A stretch of 64,000 nt of DNA from Glomus cerebriforme (lineage: Eukaryota; Glomeromycota; Glomeromycetes; Glomerales; Glomeraceae): contig QKYT01000255.1 in NCBI GenBank assembly GCA_003550305.1, positions 82,448-146,447 on the forward strand, given 5' to 3'. The position numbers were made by a program, and so were the translations under genes. Positions 1 to 12,637 of this stretch are shown piece after piece. The notes below the pieces were generated by a model. That model searched no databases and was not told the origin of the DNA. It saw only the letters and a program-made list of their open reading frames with translations. Position 1 is the first letter of the stretch; each line of letters begins with the position of its first letter.

Positions 1-639
1 GGTAATTTGAATAAAATCACGTTGCCGTCATACAATGGACCCTGTGCGACAGAAAAGTTTCACAACTAAGCCACCTTAATTTGCATGTTATAAGTTACTT
101 CATGTAAATAATATTTACTCTACTAAAATCAAACTACGCCATTTATAGCTTAGTACATATTCATTTATTTGATTTATTGATATGTACAAATTAAATAATT
201 AAATTTTATACAAATAAAAGATAATAATAACTATATATTACATAATCAACATAATTGCCTATGTAATTCCAGATAATAGTCAAAAAAAATAATAATGAAT
301 CGCAAAAGCATTTAAGATTCAAGTTTAGTATTCAATGAGACTAATTCACAGGTGTGGCCAAAGATGTTAGTTATGACTTCATAGCATAGATTTTCATGTT
401 TATTTAAGTTTATGGACACCAAGTTTTAACATACTTAATACTATTAAAATTGGCAAACCATTTATAGCCCTTACTACACATTTTAGCGCTGAGAGTTATC
501 TATTTATACTAAATATAAAGAAAAAAGTTCTTGGGAAAAAAGGGTATCGAATATATAAAAAAAAATAAAAAATAAAAATAGTTTTTATTATGACATGATT
601 TCTATCTTGATCATAAAATTTGAAACATCATGACAATTA
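1..639. other. AT-rich stretch, no gene seen
   Basis: No convincing coding frame. The first 60 bases are less AT-rich than the rest and may be the edge of a neighbouring unit. The stretch lies downstream of the relic at 640-1262 and may hold more of its decayed 3' end. Confidence 0.4.
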
Positions 640-1262
640 AGAAGCTTCTAGACTTTTTACCTTAGTTCATTGCATCAGAACACGATTTATATATTCCATA
701 GAAAAACTCTACTGTAAATAATTTTCTTATTTGCTATTTCAAGATTAAATTGCGGTTGTCCATATTTTCAGCTTTACGTAACATGTTTTTCTTGATCTGA
801 TGCAATATGTCTTTGTACTGGAATAAGTTTTTGGTCTAGTATAATATATTTTCAACCTAGTGTAGTACACCTTTGATACTAAGTTCTTTTAAGAATATCT
901 TTTGCTAAAGCCTTTCACTTATAGTCTTCTTTACACTACCATTTAAAAAAATCCCATCTATTAACATACTTAGTTGTAAGGAAAAGACATTCTTTCTTTT
1001 CTGCAAACTTCCTTATATCTTTAATTGTACAAGTACGACGATTTTTAACTGCACACTATGGGCACTATATTTTTCATTCTTTACACTAGTAAGTCTTGCA
1101 GATCATAAATAATCCCTAACACATTTCCAAAACATCAGTATTTGACAATTGATATATCTTTTAGAAATGTATTCACCTCCTCTAATATGTACAATCTCTT
1201 TGGCAATATTTAAAGTTAATTTTGTCATTAATATTTTATACTAAATTTTCAAAAAAAATAGC
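640..1262 (-). pseudogene. Decayed zinc-ribbon repeat protein (GHEW-type) relic
   Basis: Read on the minus strand from an ATG at 1228-1226, the translation gives a repeat unit (RGGEYISKRYIN, then MFWKCVRDY), then a TGA where a tryptophan would sit, then SARLTSVKNEKYSAHS. After a frame change a second unit follows (TKYVNRWDFFKW, CKEDYK, a second TGA, KALAKDILKR). The layout, a tyrosine-asparagine stretch, then LWxCxxxHxW, then a Cys/His pair about 20 residues later, is that of the probable zinc-ribbon repeats (DUF4379-like) that I recall as common in Rhizophagus proteins. Several cysteines are lost and frames shift repeatedly, so it cannot make a protein. The two TGA codons (1105-1103 and 917-915) fall at the expected HxW tryptophan. 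The family call is from memory of the motif. Confidence 0.55.
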
Positions 1263-4200
1263 AGGTATAATCTTTCATGCTTTATTACCCCTTTAAACAT
1301 GACCAATATTTTTTATTACTTTCACTTTTTTTACTTAATGGCCAGTTTCTTTCTTATGTATCCATATTATGAAAAAATATAATAAAAAATTTAATTTGTA
1401 TTTTATAAGTATATAGTATATGCATAACACATGTGGCAATGCAAATACCCATTATACATATATTTAAAAAATATGAAATTTGATCTTTATTGATAAATAT
1501 ATATACATTTGATAATTATATATCAAAATGAAATTTTTACTTCACTTGATATAGTGTTACAACCTATCTATTCTCTATCTATATCTGTGATTAGATATCT
1601 GATATTTTAAATATCTGGATGAAATTTTTGTAGACAAATTAGATAGAGAATTACCTAAATTTAACTTTGGAATAAATCTGTAATGTTAGGCAGAATTATA
1701 AATTTTATTAATATTTATAAAATACAAAATTTTAGCTACCCATTAGCTAATACTACAGATTTGGCCAGAATTATGCAGATCATCCAAATGTATTCAGTAA
1801 AGATATTTAAATAATATAATATTAACAGATTCAGATAAATGAATAAAAAATATCTATGAATTGTATCACTAAACAAGTTAATACATATTATTTATTATAT
1901 TATAGATTTTACAAAAATACAAAAATACTTATAAATAGATTCTTTATTAAAATAATTACTAATCTTATTTTTTAATTTCATATTTCTATATATTTTTATC
2001 TTATTAATTACATATAAAATAAGTAATATTATTAAATTTTCTTCAAAAAAAAAAAATTTTTATTAATTCTTTATATATCTCAAAATAAATACATTTTACC
2101 AAATAAATATATATCTCTGTTTTTTTTTAGAATAATTATAAAAACAAATATAGAAAAATATTGCTTTACCTTTTCATATAAAATATTTAAAATTAAATTA
2201 TATAATATTTTTTTTTTCTTTTGATCTGATTTTTAAAATAAAAATATAAAATTACATGCCTGTATTTTTTTCATACTAATTAATTATTGCATTATTTTGG
2301 TAGATTAATAAATAAAGCATAAGGGTCAGTTTGTGCTAAAAAGGAGTTACTATTTAAATACTTCTCACTCTTATAAATCTATTTTCTTATGTAATAAGTT
2401 ATATTTTTTTTTTAGAGAGTGTATTCATGATTTATATAATATATTCATCTTTATAAACATTAATATAATAAATATGATTAACTTATCTGATAAAAAAAAA
2501 ATTATTGCATTATTAGTAATTTAATAATTTTAAAGTAATAATTTGTGAGAAAAACACAAAATAATTTTTTTTAATAAAATATTCTTAATCTTTTATTATT
2601 CTTTAAAACAAATAAAAAAATTTTTTTCAGTTTACTTATCTAATAAATTGTTATTTAATATATTTGAATTGTATTGAAAATCTTTATTATACATTTATAC
2701 TACATTATTTTATTTTTTAAAATTATTAAAAAATTAATCAATATAAATTACTATAATATAACTAAGAAAATTATCTTTTAATATCATGGTATTTTATCAC
2801 AGCCAATAATTTTGGCTGAAATTAAGGTTTAGTTAAGGTTAGATTAGGATTAGAGTTAGGATTAGGATCAGGTAATTAGGTTTAATCCTTTAATATCAAT
2901 GTCTCATCACGCTCATCTTTCTCCATTTTTATTAAGAGTAGAGTATATACTATATGTAATTTTTTATTAATTATTATAGCTAATTTATGTCACATGTAAA
3001 TGATTCGCATATACAAAAATTTTATACAAATCGAAACGAACATAAAATTTAATAAAGAATAAAATAAAATTGATAATTCCTATTAAAAAAATACCACAAA
3101 ATCTAATTACTTCTTCAAGAGTCCTTTTTATAATAAACTACATTTATAATTAATAATTTTGCTATAATAAAAGTAAACTAATATGATGTTTAATCTAATT
3201 AATCTAGAATTACTAGTTACATAATTACAGGCACTTACAGCATATCTTTTTTTCTGAATATTTCATATTCTAATATATTTTAAAAAACAGAAATATTTCG
3301 TTAACTCAGAGATAATAATTATAATATAATATATAAACAATATTATAGTAAATAACTTTCTTGTCTTTCTTTTTTTATTTAAGAGAAAAAAAACAAATAA
3401 ATAAACTTACTTTTTGGTTTTTATAATAATTTTTTGATAAAATATAAAAGTTTTAGTTATGGTCACTTAGGACATTTAAAAAATTGGCAGTTTTCTTAAA
3501 CTTCATATGAACATAAAAGTATCTTAATGAAATAAAACAAACTTTAATTTTTATACGATGTATATTATTGGTTCCAAAGAGCTTACACAAAAAATCTGAA
3601 AAAGGTTTGGCACATATTGCCTTTTTTTATCAGACTGATATTTTCTTGTATTACTTTAAAATTGATTTTCCATCACGTGANTATCAAATTTACATATACT
3701 GTGTACTCTAGCCTTAAATATTCTGAGGACTTAAGATTTTTTTTTGATAGTAAAATCCTATTTGTCATCATTATATATCACACTAGCAATAAAATTATTA
3801 TAAAATATCATGATAAATTACAAAATCCTATAACTAAATTAAATTTGATATTCTATTATAATTTAAAAATTATTTTTAAAACTATATAATATAATTTACT
3901 ACTTATAATCTTTTAGGTTTATTTAAATAAAAATATAATTTATTACTGTTTTCAAAATGATATAATTTTCAACTATGTAATATTATAAAAAAAAAATCTT
4001 CAAATTTTTTGAATTTTTGCAAATTTTCCTTAAAACTTATAATAAATACTGCAAATTCATTTTATAGTTATCAAATATAAATCTTTTATTTATTAAAATT
4101 TAAGTTTTATAAGTATAAAGTAATTTTTTTTCTTTAAATTTACAAAAAGAAGTGCTTTTACTAAGTAAATTTTTACAAATTTTTATAATATTTTGTAAAT

Positions 4201-5028
4201 TCTTTATAAAATTCATAGTTAACATTGCAAATTTCTTTTATAATAAAAGAAATATACAGTAAGTATTCTAGTTTTCTAATTTAAAATTTTATGAGCAAAA
4301 GTTAAAATAAACTTTCCTTTAATTTAATTAGTTTAAAAATTTTGTTAAAATTTAATTAATAAATTAATTTATACATTTTATACATATAATTTATTATTTA
4401 AATTTAAGTTATTAAGTAAAAGGAATGGTTTATTCTTAATCATATAACTATAATTTAAATTTTAATTAGCTAAAATTTTAATATTACATAAAATTCAAAT
4501 TCAAATTTATTTAGTAGTATTTATTTGAAGATTACACTATTTTGAAAATGGTGATAATAAAAAAATACTATTTTATCATATATAATTATTGCATAGTATT
4601 TTTAGCTAAATATGATATATTTTAATCTTTACATATATTTAAGTGATATTAATAAATGATTTGATAATTACTAATTTTTAGAAATTTTTAAAAATAAAAT
4701 TCTATTTAATTAAAAAAAACAAATTTAAAAAAATTATTATTTTATAAAAAAAATTATTATTTAATTAATACTAAAAAGCTAATTTATTTATTATATAAAA
4801 AGTAGTATAATATTTAACTTAAAATAAATATAAATATATGCTATTTTTGCAATCTTTTAAATAAATACAAATATTTTCATATATTTATTATAAATAAATA
4901 TTGGCATATAAATTACATTAAAAATACATATTATGATAACTTAAATAAATTAAATTAAATAATTTTTTTTTATAAAAATTTTATGCATATATATAAAATA
5001 AAAAAAATTTAAAGTATAAATAATTAAT
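1263..5028. other. Very AT-rich gene desert
   Basis: Long A/T runs and few CpG sites. Open frames here are short and low in complexity and I do not accept them as genes. Around 1540-1870 an ATATCTGGAT-type word recurs and resembles the interior of the hAT-like element at 42834-43288, so this may be an older relative. A TTAGGA-like array lies at 2821-2880. Nothing else is supported. Confidence 0.5.
2821..2880 (+). repeat. Degenerate TTAGG-like hexamer array
   Basis: A run of imperfect units such as GGTTAGATTAGGATTAG and GTTAGGATTAGG. It resembles decayed telomere-type TTAGGG repeats but no perfect unit is present, so a simple-repeat origin is equally possible. A weaker echo occurs near 15610-15640. 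Confidence 0.4.
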
Positions 5029-5158
5029 AGTTATTCAGCACGAAGTGCTAAATAATTGTTATATTGGGTAAATCAAATAAAAATCAAATTTGATTTTCAA
5101 TATTATAAGTTATCTTATAGGTAGTGTCAGTTATTCAGTTCGAAGTACTGAATGAGTG
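5029..5158. repeat. Pair of related palindromes 100 bp apart
   Basis: Two 30-bp palindromic units, at 5029-5058 (core CAGCACGAAGTGCTAAAT) and 5129-5158 (core CAGTTCGAAGTACTGAAT), begin exactly 100 bases apart and share AGTTATTCAG...CGAAGT...CT. Each can form a hairpin. They may be ends or subunits of a small foldback element. No target duplication could be fixed. Confidence 0.6.
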
Positions 5159-5815
5159 ATTTATCCGATGTCATGTGATTTTCACATAATAAACTTTTTA
5201 CTTTCATAGTTAACACATTTTTAAGCTTTTTTTCTATAAACTTTTTTTTTAAAATAAACCAAATTTATTTCTTTCAATGGAGAATACAAATTTTAATAAT
5301 CTAAAATAAATATTTAAACATATTAAAACTACAAATTGTTGCAAAATTAATAAGTAATAACTAATAAATTCTTTAGTCTTTTAAACCAACAGCTAAACTA
5401 TGGTTATTTCAGATCACAATTTATCAACTAGAGTGTGAAATTATCTTAAAATAATAAACAAGAAAAAAGAAATATCCTTAATTCAGTTATGTAAAAGTTG
5501 ACTGAAACTACCATTAATAAAAATGTATTAAAAAATAGAGAGATATTTACATTTTTTATTATTTGAAATTTTACATATTAATGCATTCAATTTAAATTAC
5601 AGTCTAATGATTGTTTTAGCAAAGCTTCATAATTATTAAATAAAAATAAAAGGCCATTGCAAGAACTTTCCATTTCTGAATTAAATACACCAAATACAAA
5701 CAAGAAGAAAAAAAAATAGACAATAAAATAAAATAATTAATTATAGATAGAACAATTTGTATAATAATTTTTATTTATAATACCCTATTTTTATTGTATT
5801 TTTATTAAACAAATA
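5159..5815. other. AT-rich spacer, nothing recognised
   Basis: No coding frame or clear repeat ends seen between the palindrome pair and the 20-bp tandem array. Confidence 0.4.
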
Positions 5816-5895
5816 ATGCCTGATACAAGATTTTAATGCCTAATACATGATTTTAATACCTGATACACGATTTTTGTACCTGATACACATTTTAT
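5816..5895 (+). repeat. 20-bp tandem repeat, four copies
   Basis: Four consecutive 20-base units at 5816, 5836, 5856 and 5876, consensus ATRCCTGATACAYGATTTTA. The period is exact and the units differ by one to a few substitutions, mostly C/T or G/A. It is a minisatellite inside AT-rich DNA with no associated frame. Confidence 0.85.
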
Positions 5896-6575
5896 TATAG
5901 TCATTATTAATTATAAAAAAATCACGAGATATCGGATAATATTAAAATACTATATTAAATTAATTTAGATTAAAATTAAAGATTATTATAATTAAGAGAT
6001 TTTATAAAAATAGAATTACTTTTACAGTTCATTTTATTATATAATAAATTATATTTTTATTTATAAAAATTGTAAATTTAATAATTATATAAACTAAAAA
6101 ATAAAAACTGATATAAGTTTGAAGCAAAAAAATTAAATAGAATAAATTAAAATCCATTTCATGTAATTATAATATGATTTGATTAACTTAGATAAAAAAA
6201 AAAACCTGTAATATTTATATGACAAAAATTTTTTTATAATATATATATATTTTTTTTAGATAATAATTATAAATAACTTTATAATAAATAAAATCAATCT
6301 ATTTTTTTTTTTTTACTTTTTTTTTAAAAAAAAATTTTTTTTTGTTTTATATAAAAAGTTTTTGAATTAATAATTAAATTTAATTATATAAAATATATTT
6401 AATTTATAATTTATATATTAAAAATATTAATAAATATAAATAAAATTTTATCAGTTTTTTTTATCTTAATTTATTAATAAACTGAATAATAATTTTAAAA
6501 AGATTTACCTATAAAAAATAAATATTAAACTAATATTTGCTATAATAGGTTAAATAAATAATATGATATATAGCT

Positions 6576-6925
6576 AGTATAGGTACTATTCGAAATTCTA
6601 AAATTCAAAATCCTGATAGATCAAAATTCCAAAATTTGAAATTTTTTAACAGATATAAAATCCTAAAAATTAAAATCCTGATAAGTTAAAATTCTGATAA
6701 GTATAAAATTCTGAAATTAGTCTACATTAAGCTTTAATACTATTCAGTTAAAATTTTTTTCAAAAATTTAATAAATCATAAATTATAATTTTAAATAAAT
6801 ATTAAAGCTTAATATAGGCAATTTTGTAATTATCAGGATTTTAAATTTCAAGATTTTGAATTTTAGGATTTTAACCTATCAGAATTTTGAGTTTCAGAAA
6901 TTTGTATTATACTTGTACAATAAGT
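6576..6925. repeat. AT-decayed copy of the long-armed foldback at 49.9 kb
   Basis: The left part (6584-6720) reads as repeats of AAATTCTAAAATTCAAAATC, CCTGATAGATCAAAATTCC and similar. The right part (6825-6900) reads ATCAGGATTTTAAATTTC and relatives, its reverse complement. The central section keeps ATTAAGCTTTAATA...ATTAAAGCTTAATAT. These align with the intact element at 49921-50289, but its CCCGACAGG becomes CCTGATAGA and its GCATTAAGC becomes ACATTAAGC. The differences are almost all C to T or G to A. Ends and target duplication are too eroded to place. Confidence 0.7.
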
Positions 6926-7603
6926 TATACTTTTTATATTAATCAAAATGTATTTATTATTTATATTTCAAATATTTTATATTTTATCATACTAAGTGTA
7001 ATTTATAATAAAGAATACTATAATTTTTCTAATTATATATATTTACTAAAATATTTTTATGCTATTTTTTTTTTCTAATAATAAACTTTTTTATAAATTT
7101 CAAATAATTTACTATTTATTATAAATATATAAAAATTTATATTATTTATTCAAAATTTTAAATGCTTTAATAATAACTTTTATTTTAATATTATTATAAT
7201 TTTAAATATCAATATTTCTAATATTAATTTGTAAAATTGTAAAAAAAGAAATCAGTAAATAAAAAAAAAATAAAGGAAAAAAAGATTATAAAAATATAAA
7301 AAGTATAAAAAATAAATACTATAAATAATAGTAATATATAATGATCATAAGTTATTTGCTTCTAGATATAATAATCTTAAAATCTAAATTCCAAATTACT
7401 AAATGCCAAATTTTTTTCTTAAGTACTAAATCTCAAATTCCAAATTCTAATTTTAAATTTCAAATTGTTTAGAATTTGGACAGTATAACTAGAGCTTCTA
7501 ATAGGTTAGATTAGATCATAAGTTAAGTATATTAAAAAAAAATAAAAACAGTTATTTGTAAATATCTTAGCATCTAGTAATTATAAAATAATTATCTATA
7601 ACT
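6926..7603. other. AT-rich stretch with weak repeat traces
   Basis: Between 7380 and 7480, AAATTCCAAATT-like words recur and are mirrored, perhaps another fragment of the foldback family at 6576-6925. No gene is supported. Confidence 0.4.
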
Positions 7604-7799
7604 CATTAGATTTATCTTATCAAGATGAATCTAATAATAGTAAGTATAACCAAATAGGAGTGATATTTATCAGATAGATTAAAGTTTTTATATAATAAAT
7701 TATTATAAAAATCTCAAAAATTGGTAACTTGATAACCAGTGATTTTAGAAGGATAAAATACAGTTTATTAGATTCATCTTGATAAGACAAATCTAATAG
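7604..7799. repeat. Foldback element, ~36-bp arms
   Basis: The left arm at 7604-7640 (core ATTAGATTTATCTTATCAAG) is the near-perfect reverse complement of the right arm at 7764-7799 (core CTTGATAAGACAAATCTAAT), with a loop of about 125 bases. Each arm is itself partly palindromic. The same word in a GC-richer form (TTGGATTCACCTCACCAAGA) lies inside the Tc1/mariner-like element at 19506-20333, so this is probably an AT-shifted fragment of the same family. Confidence 0.65.
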
Positions 7800-10700
7800 T
7801 ATTGATTTCATCTTAATAGGATTAATATTTATAAAAATAAAATGTTTTGAAAATTTAATTAAAAAATTTAGATTAGATTACAACCTGAATATTTCAGATT
7901 GATCTCTAGGTATAATATATAATAAATATAATTAACTTATCTTAAAAAAAAAAAAAAAAATTTTTTTAAAGCTATTATAATCTTTTATTATTAATAAATA
8001 ATAATAGTAAATTTTTTTTAATTATATAAATAATAATTAGCATTTATAATTAATTATTGTTACTATTTTTTTTTTCTTTTAAATATGTAATTATTTTTTT
8101 TTTACTAAATAAATTAAACTTATAAAAAAAATTTAAACTCTAAACTTCAAAAAGAATAGTAAATTTATTGATTACCAATTTATATTATTTTTGCAGATAA
8201 TTTAATGAATTTCATTACCATATAGCAGTAATAGCACATTATCATTTAATCAATTTTTAAAATTCTTGTCATTTATCATTTACAGAATCAGTTATAATTA
8301 AGAAGTTAAACCAGGCCAAAATTAATAAGTTAGTGCGAACCAGAATTACAGATAGTAATTCTGACCAGCATTAAGATAATATAATCTTCGAATGACATAA
8401 TGACATGTGACATGTCACTAATGTCATTATATATAGTTTGAATTTTTAAATCATATTACAAATCGAAGTCACCATGCATCTTTCATTTTCTATTACAAAA
8501 TCTTGACTCATTTACAAGTCATAAATTATATATATATATGTATATTTTTTACAAGTCATATTGACTTTGAAAAAATCTTTTTAAACCCATTTTTTTTTAA
8601 ATAAAATCGTATTATAATAAAAAAATAACAAAGAACTGGAAAGGTATCGTGGCGAAAGTTACTACTGTAGTCAAGTAACCACTAACCAGATTTTGACGTA
8701 CAATGGACGGACTATTGTGAACTTCTTATTTTATTATTTTTAAGGGTAAAATTGCAATGTAAAAATTCTTGAATAAATATTGGATTTGGATAATAAAAAA
8801 TCGCGCCATGAATACATTGTTTGTACTGGTTCCAAATAGAATTTTCCATTCTGTGGATATATATTCAGATGTATTATTAATATAGGTCATGCGGATTGGG
8901 ATAAAACGCCCGTGGGCTATGTAAAGTATAGTTAATAACTTGTTTAACTTATTAATAATTTTTTTTTTCTTTATATAATTATTAAAAAGGATGCCTCAAA
9001 ACGATTCGTTCAAATAAATTTACCTTATAACGAAATGATTTTCATTTATGGAAAAGGATTATGCAAGGGAACTTACTGATGGACCTTAATGATAGAGTAT
9101 AAATGGTTGCAGTCGCGATTAGATAAAAGATCAGTAAAAGATCATGTGATAGTCAATCCTCATCAATGTTAACCCGCTTGTTCGAAGTTCGGACCGATTC
9201 TTTTACTCGTTTTTAGTGTTTTACTTTATCTCAAAACAAGCAGCAGAAAATTTGATAAATTTAAATGAAATAAATGAAATAATATTTTGTGATCTCTTTA
9301 TAATTTTTTTGCTCAAAACAATTACAACAGGTTATAGATGAGTAAAGAAAGAAAATTTAAAATTTAAAATCAGCAGAAAAAGGAAAACATTATACAGTAT
9401 AATGTTCTTTATAGAACGGATATTTTTTTTTTATGATGCAGGATTAATTAATTATTATTTATAATATGCTTTATTGTATAATTCTGATCAGGGGATTTAC
9501 AGAAGCATCGGTGTAACTGTATAAATAAGTATTAGATAATTTGAAATGTGTACTACATAATTACATATCAAAAAAAAAAAAAAATACTGCGTACGTGAAA
9601 TTTTTAAATTTCTATATACTAAAATATAACATACACGTGTATTGCATTAGTCAATCAAATAATACAAACTTTTTTCAAAATTAAAAATTTTAATCCTTTA
9701 ATTTTTTTTAAAGGAAATATGATACATAAATTTTCGCGTGAGTAATAATCATAATAATAATGATTATTAAAAATTCAGGTTTCTGATTTAAGATAAATAA
9801 AGATTTTCATAATAAAATTTGAAATTATATAATTATATACTATATTAAAAAAGGAAACGACATACCTTATTAATTTTAATTCCCATTAATACAATCATGA
9901 TGGAAAAAAAAAAAAAAGTTCTAAAGTTCCCAAACTGAAATCGAAACAAATCAAAATCATCAATGAATATTACTGTTTTTGGGGTTTAAATAGTTAAATG
10001 GGATAGGTGAAGTGAAAATAAAAAATTCTGATGATGATAATTTGGGGGTTAGTGAATTTTTGTTGGCGAAAAACTTCCTTTTTTGTACTAAAAATGATTG
10101 GAAAATACATTATCAATCTCTATTGTATCAGAACAATATTATACAAAAAATCATTCAATCAAAATTTTTTTTTATAGATCCAAAATAAAAAAAAAAAAAG
10201 ATATATATAGATTCAAAAAATGTATAAAAGTGTACGACGTTGATGTAGATCAGCTGGACACGTGTTATACAATAAGCACCAATTATTTCTGAAAATTTAA
10301 CCTTAAAACCTTTGAGAATCATTAAAGTCATTTAAGGTGCATACATGATATTAAAAATATTCCGTAAAAAGAAATTCTTTAAACATTGTAAAAAAAAAAA
10401 AGAAAGTTTAAAACGACAAATTACACTAAAGTCTGAAATTACCTTATAAAGGACATAATATTTTGTTGTTTACTTTGTTGTTTTACATTTGTTCACAATC
10501 TTTTAGAATTAAATCATAATATACCAATCAGATTTAATAAAAAAAAGATAACCAATCCGATCAAAAAATTTACCTTTTTTTTCCTGTTTTTAAAAAAAGG
10601 TTCCAAAAATCCTTTATTCGTTATATTTTGAACCAATACCAATTGAAAATTCTTTTTTGACACATTAATTTCGCTTTTTTACATTATTAAGATAATGAAC

Positions 10701-11123
10701 GAATAAAATTTTTAGGATTCAATTAATTAAAAGGGATCGTCACAAGCCCTTATTGTTTGTTTGCTTTGGTAACACGTTATTTTACATAAGGAAAAAAAAA
10801 GGCGGTATTATTTCGTGTAATGTCTGGTGAATTACAAAGCAGATGAATTTTTAATGCCGTCCAAAATTAGTTGTAGAAAATTGAAAGGAATGTTTATTGG
10901 TATGTTTAATAAATACTCGTTCATTGAAAATTAATTAATTACAACATTATCTCGTATAAAATCATTTATAAAATAGTCAAACAAAACAAAATAAAAAAAA
11001 AAACAAAAGCCGACCCCAATCGCTTAAAATAAAATGTTAAATTTAACCGGTTACGGAAATTTTTTTGATTGACGAAATATATTTTTTTTTTTTAGAAAAA
11101 AAAAAAATAAATTCCTTTCACTT
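7800..11123. other. AT-rich to moderate intergenic DNA
   Basis: Composition becomes less extreme from about 8.6 kb. I checked both strands for splice-linked frames and found none I trust. A 64-codon frame at 10098-10292 is dominated by A runs in its first half. No RNA gene or repeat ends were recognised. The stretch 10730-11100 is downstream of the minus-strand exon at 11124. Confidence 0.4.
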
Positions 11124-11440
11124 TTAATAGCATATTAATACATATTGATGAGCCTCAATGACGTCTAAGTGTGATGCAGTGGTGGCACCGACATGAACAT
11201 TTCTATCGGAGTTTAATTTACCATTGTTACTTTTATCGAAATAAATGGTAAAGTATGAATGACGATGAACGTCCCGGATATTTCCATGCTCATCGAGGTA
11301 TTTAATCCCCGATATACAACATATACAACATATTACAAGAATTACAATAATCGGCCGTAATTTATGCCGGGTATTACAACATTTGATTTTTAAAAATAGG
11401 AAATTTGGTATTCGATGAGGTAATCTAAAAGGTTCTCTAT
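11124..11440 (-). CDS. Last exon of an unknown single-pass membrane protein (5' end unresolved)
   Basis: The minus strand is open for about 105 codons ending at a TAA at 11126-11124, in DNA clearly less AT-rich than its surroundings and with natural codon variety. In order it encodes a basic, cysteine-containing stretch (KIKCCNTRHKLR), a hydrophobic segment (PIIVILVICCICCISGI) long enough to cross a membrane, then a polar region with KYLDEHGNIRDVHRHSYF and VHVGATTASHLDVIEAHQY. This suggests a single-pass protein with its soluble domain after the membrane segment. No in-frame ATG lies upstream, so the start must be in an earlier exon; an acceptor TTTTAG near 11438 is one possible border. I do not recognise the family. 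A repeat origin is not excluded, though no repeat copy occurs in this window. Confidence 0.5.
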
Positions 11441-12637
11441 TTTTAGATTTTAAGTTTTCGTCATTTTTTTTCAGTAAAATCGTTTTTTTTTTAAAAAAAA
11501 AATTAACTATTATTCTTTCTTTCCTTGTGTTTTAATTTTTTTTTTCATTTGATAGAAAGAAAAGAAAGTCTATCTGAACATTCGGTTGCACTGTTATTGT
11601 CTGTTTGTTTGTATTCTAATCAAGAGCGACATGTTTATGAGAATTCCCGCGCTTTTTTATTTGATTTTATTTTTTAATATCATTTGCTGATAAGGTTTAT
11701 TAACACTTAATATACTCATATCCGTAACAATTCAAACCCTGTATCACTTCATGGCGCATTATTCAAGTCTTACATTCAAACAAAGTTTTTTACTCTCCAA
11801 TAACAATTCCAATAACCAAATAAAGTCATCTCAATTACACGATCTACATCTTAAAGTAAATAAGTATTCGAATCGATTATTTAAATACGGGGTTCTTTTT
11901 TTGATTTTTTTTTTTTTTTCTTCATTATTCTTATAAATTTGTACAAAATTTTTTTCTTCTTCCTTGACGTTCAACCCAAAAGGAATGATTTTTTTTTTCT
12001 TTTAGGTTAACGTTTTGATGAATGAAAAAAAAAAAAAGTTCGAAATATTCTTGTAAAAAAAAAAAATCCTTGTAGAAAAAAAAAAATTTTTTTTTTTACT
12101 CATTTTGTAATTAATATAAAAAGGACAAAGGACAAAAGGACTCTAAAAAAAATTTTATTTTATTTATTTTTATTATAATCCAAGAGGGAAGGGCATTAAA
12201 TCCTAATTTAGTAGTTATTTCTTTTTTAAGAAACACTCCCAAAATTTTGTAAAAACAATTAAAATAAACCTCAAAAAATAAAAAAAAAAAAACTCTTCAG
12301 GACAGGTTCCCATCAAATTTTTTTAATTTTTTTTTTCATCCCTTATCAGTTATTATTTTGTCTGGAACGGAATGTGGATTTGCGATGAATAAACGAAATT
12401 AGAATTTATAACAATTTTTAGATTTTATAACATTTAAAAGATAACTTTTTATTTTTTTTTTTTGAAAAAAAAAAATCATCAACGACAATAAAAAGAGAGC
12501 TTCATAAAACCGTAAGATATCATAATTAATTTTTTTTATTCTTGATTTGAAGAAAAAAGAAAAAGAAAAAAGAAAAAAATTTTAATGAATTTTTTTTTTA
12601 GTATTTCATAAATATAATATATCATATCATAATAATT
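11441..12637. other. Divergent intergenic region upstream of two genes
   Basis: It lies between the minus-strand membrane protein and the plus-strand methyltransferase, so it should hold both promoters and the missing 5' exon of the former. Long A and T tracts dominate 11940-12600. An AT-rich TATA-like word lies about 20-30 bases before the methyltransferase ATG. The 61-codon frame at 11751-11936 is not accepted. Confidence 0.4.

Noticed and set aside
2333..2524. 63-codon frame in the AT desert
   Set aside because: Phe/Ile/Asn/Lys-only composition expected of random AT-rich DNA.
2821..2880. Interstitial telomere idea for the TTAGGA-like array
   Set aside because: No perfect TTAGGG unit; kept only as a degenerate simple repeat.
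3617..3889. 90-codon frame containing an N
   Set aside because: AT-driven composition, no motif, no splice partner.
5816..5895. CRISPR-like array
   Set aside because: The units are contiguous with no unique spacers and the genome is eukaryotic.
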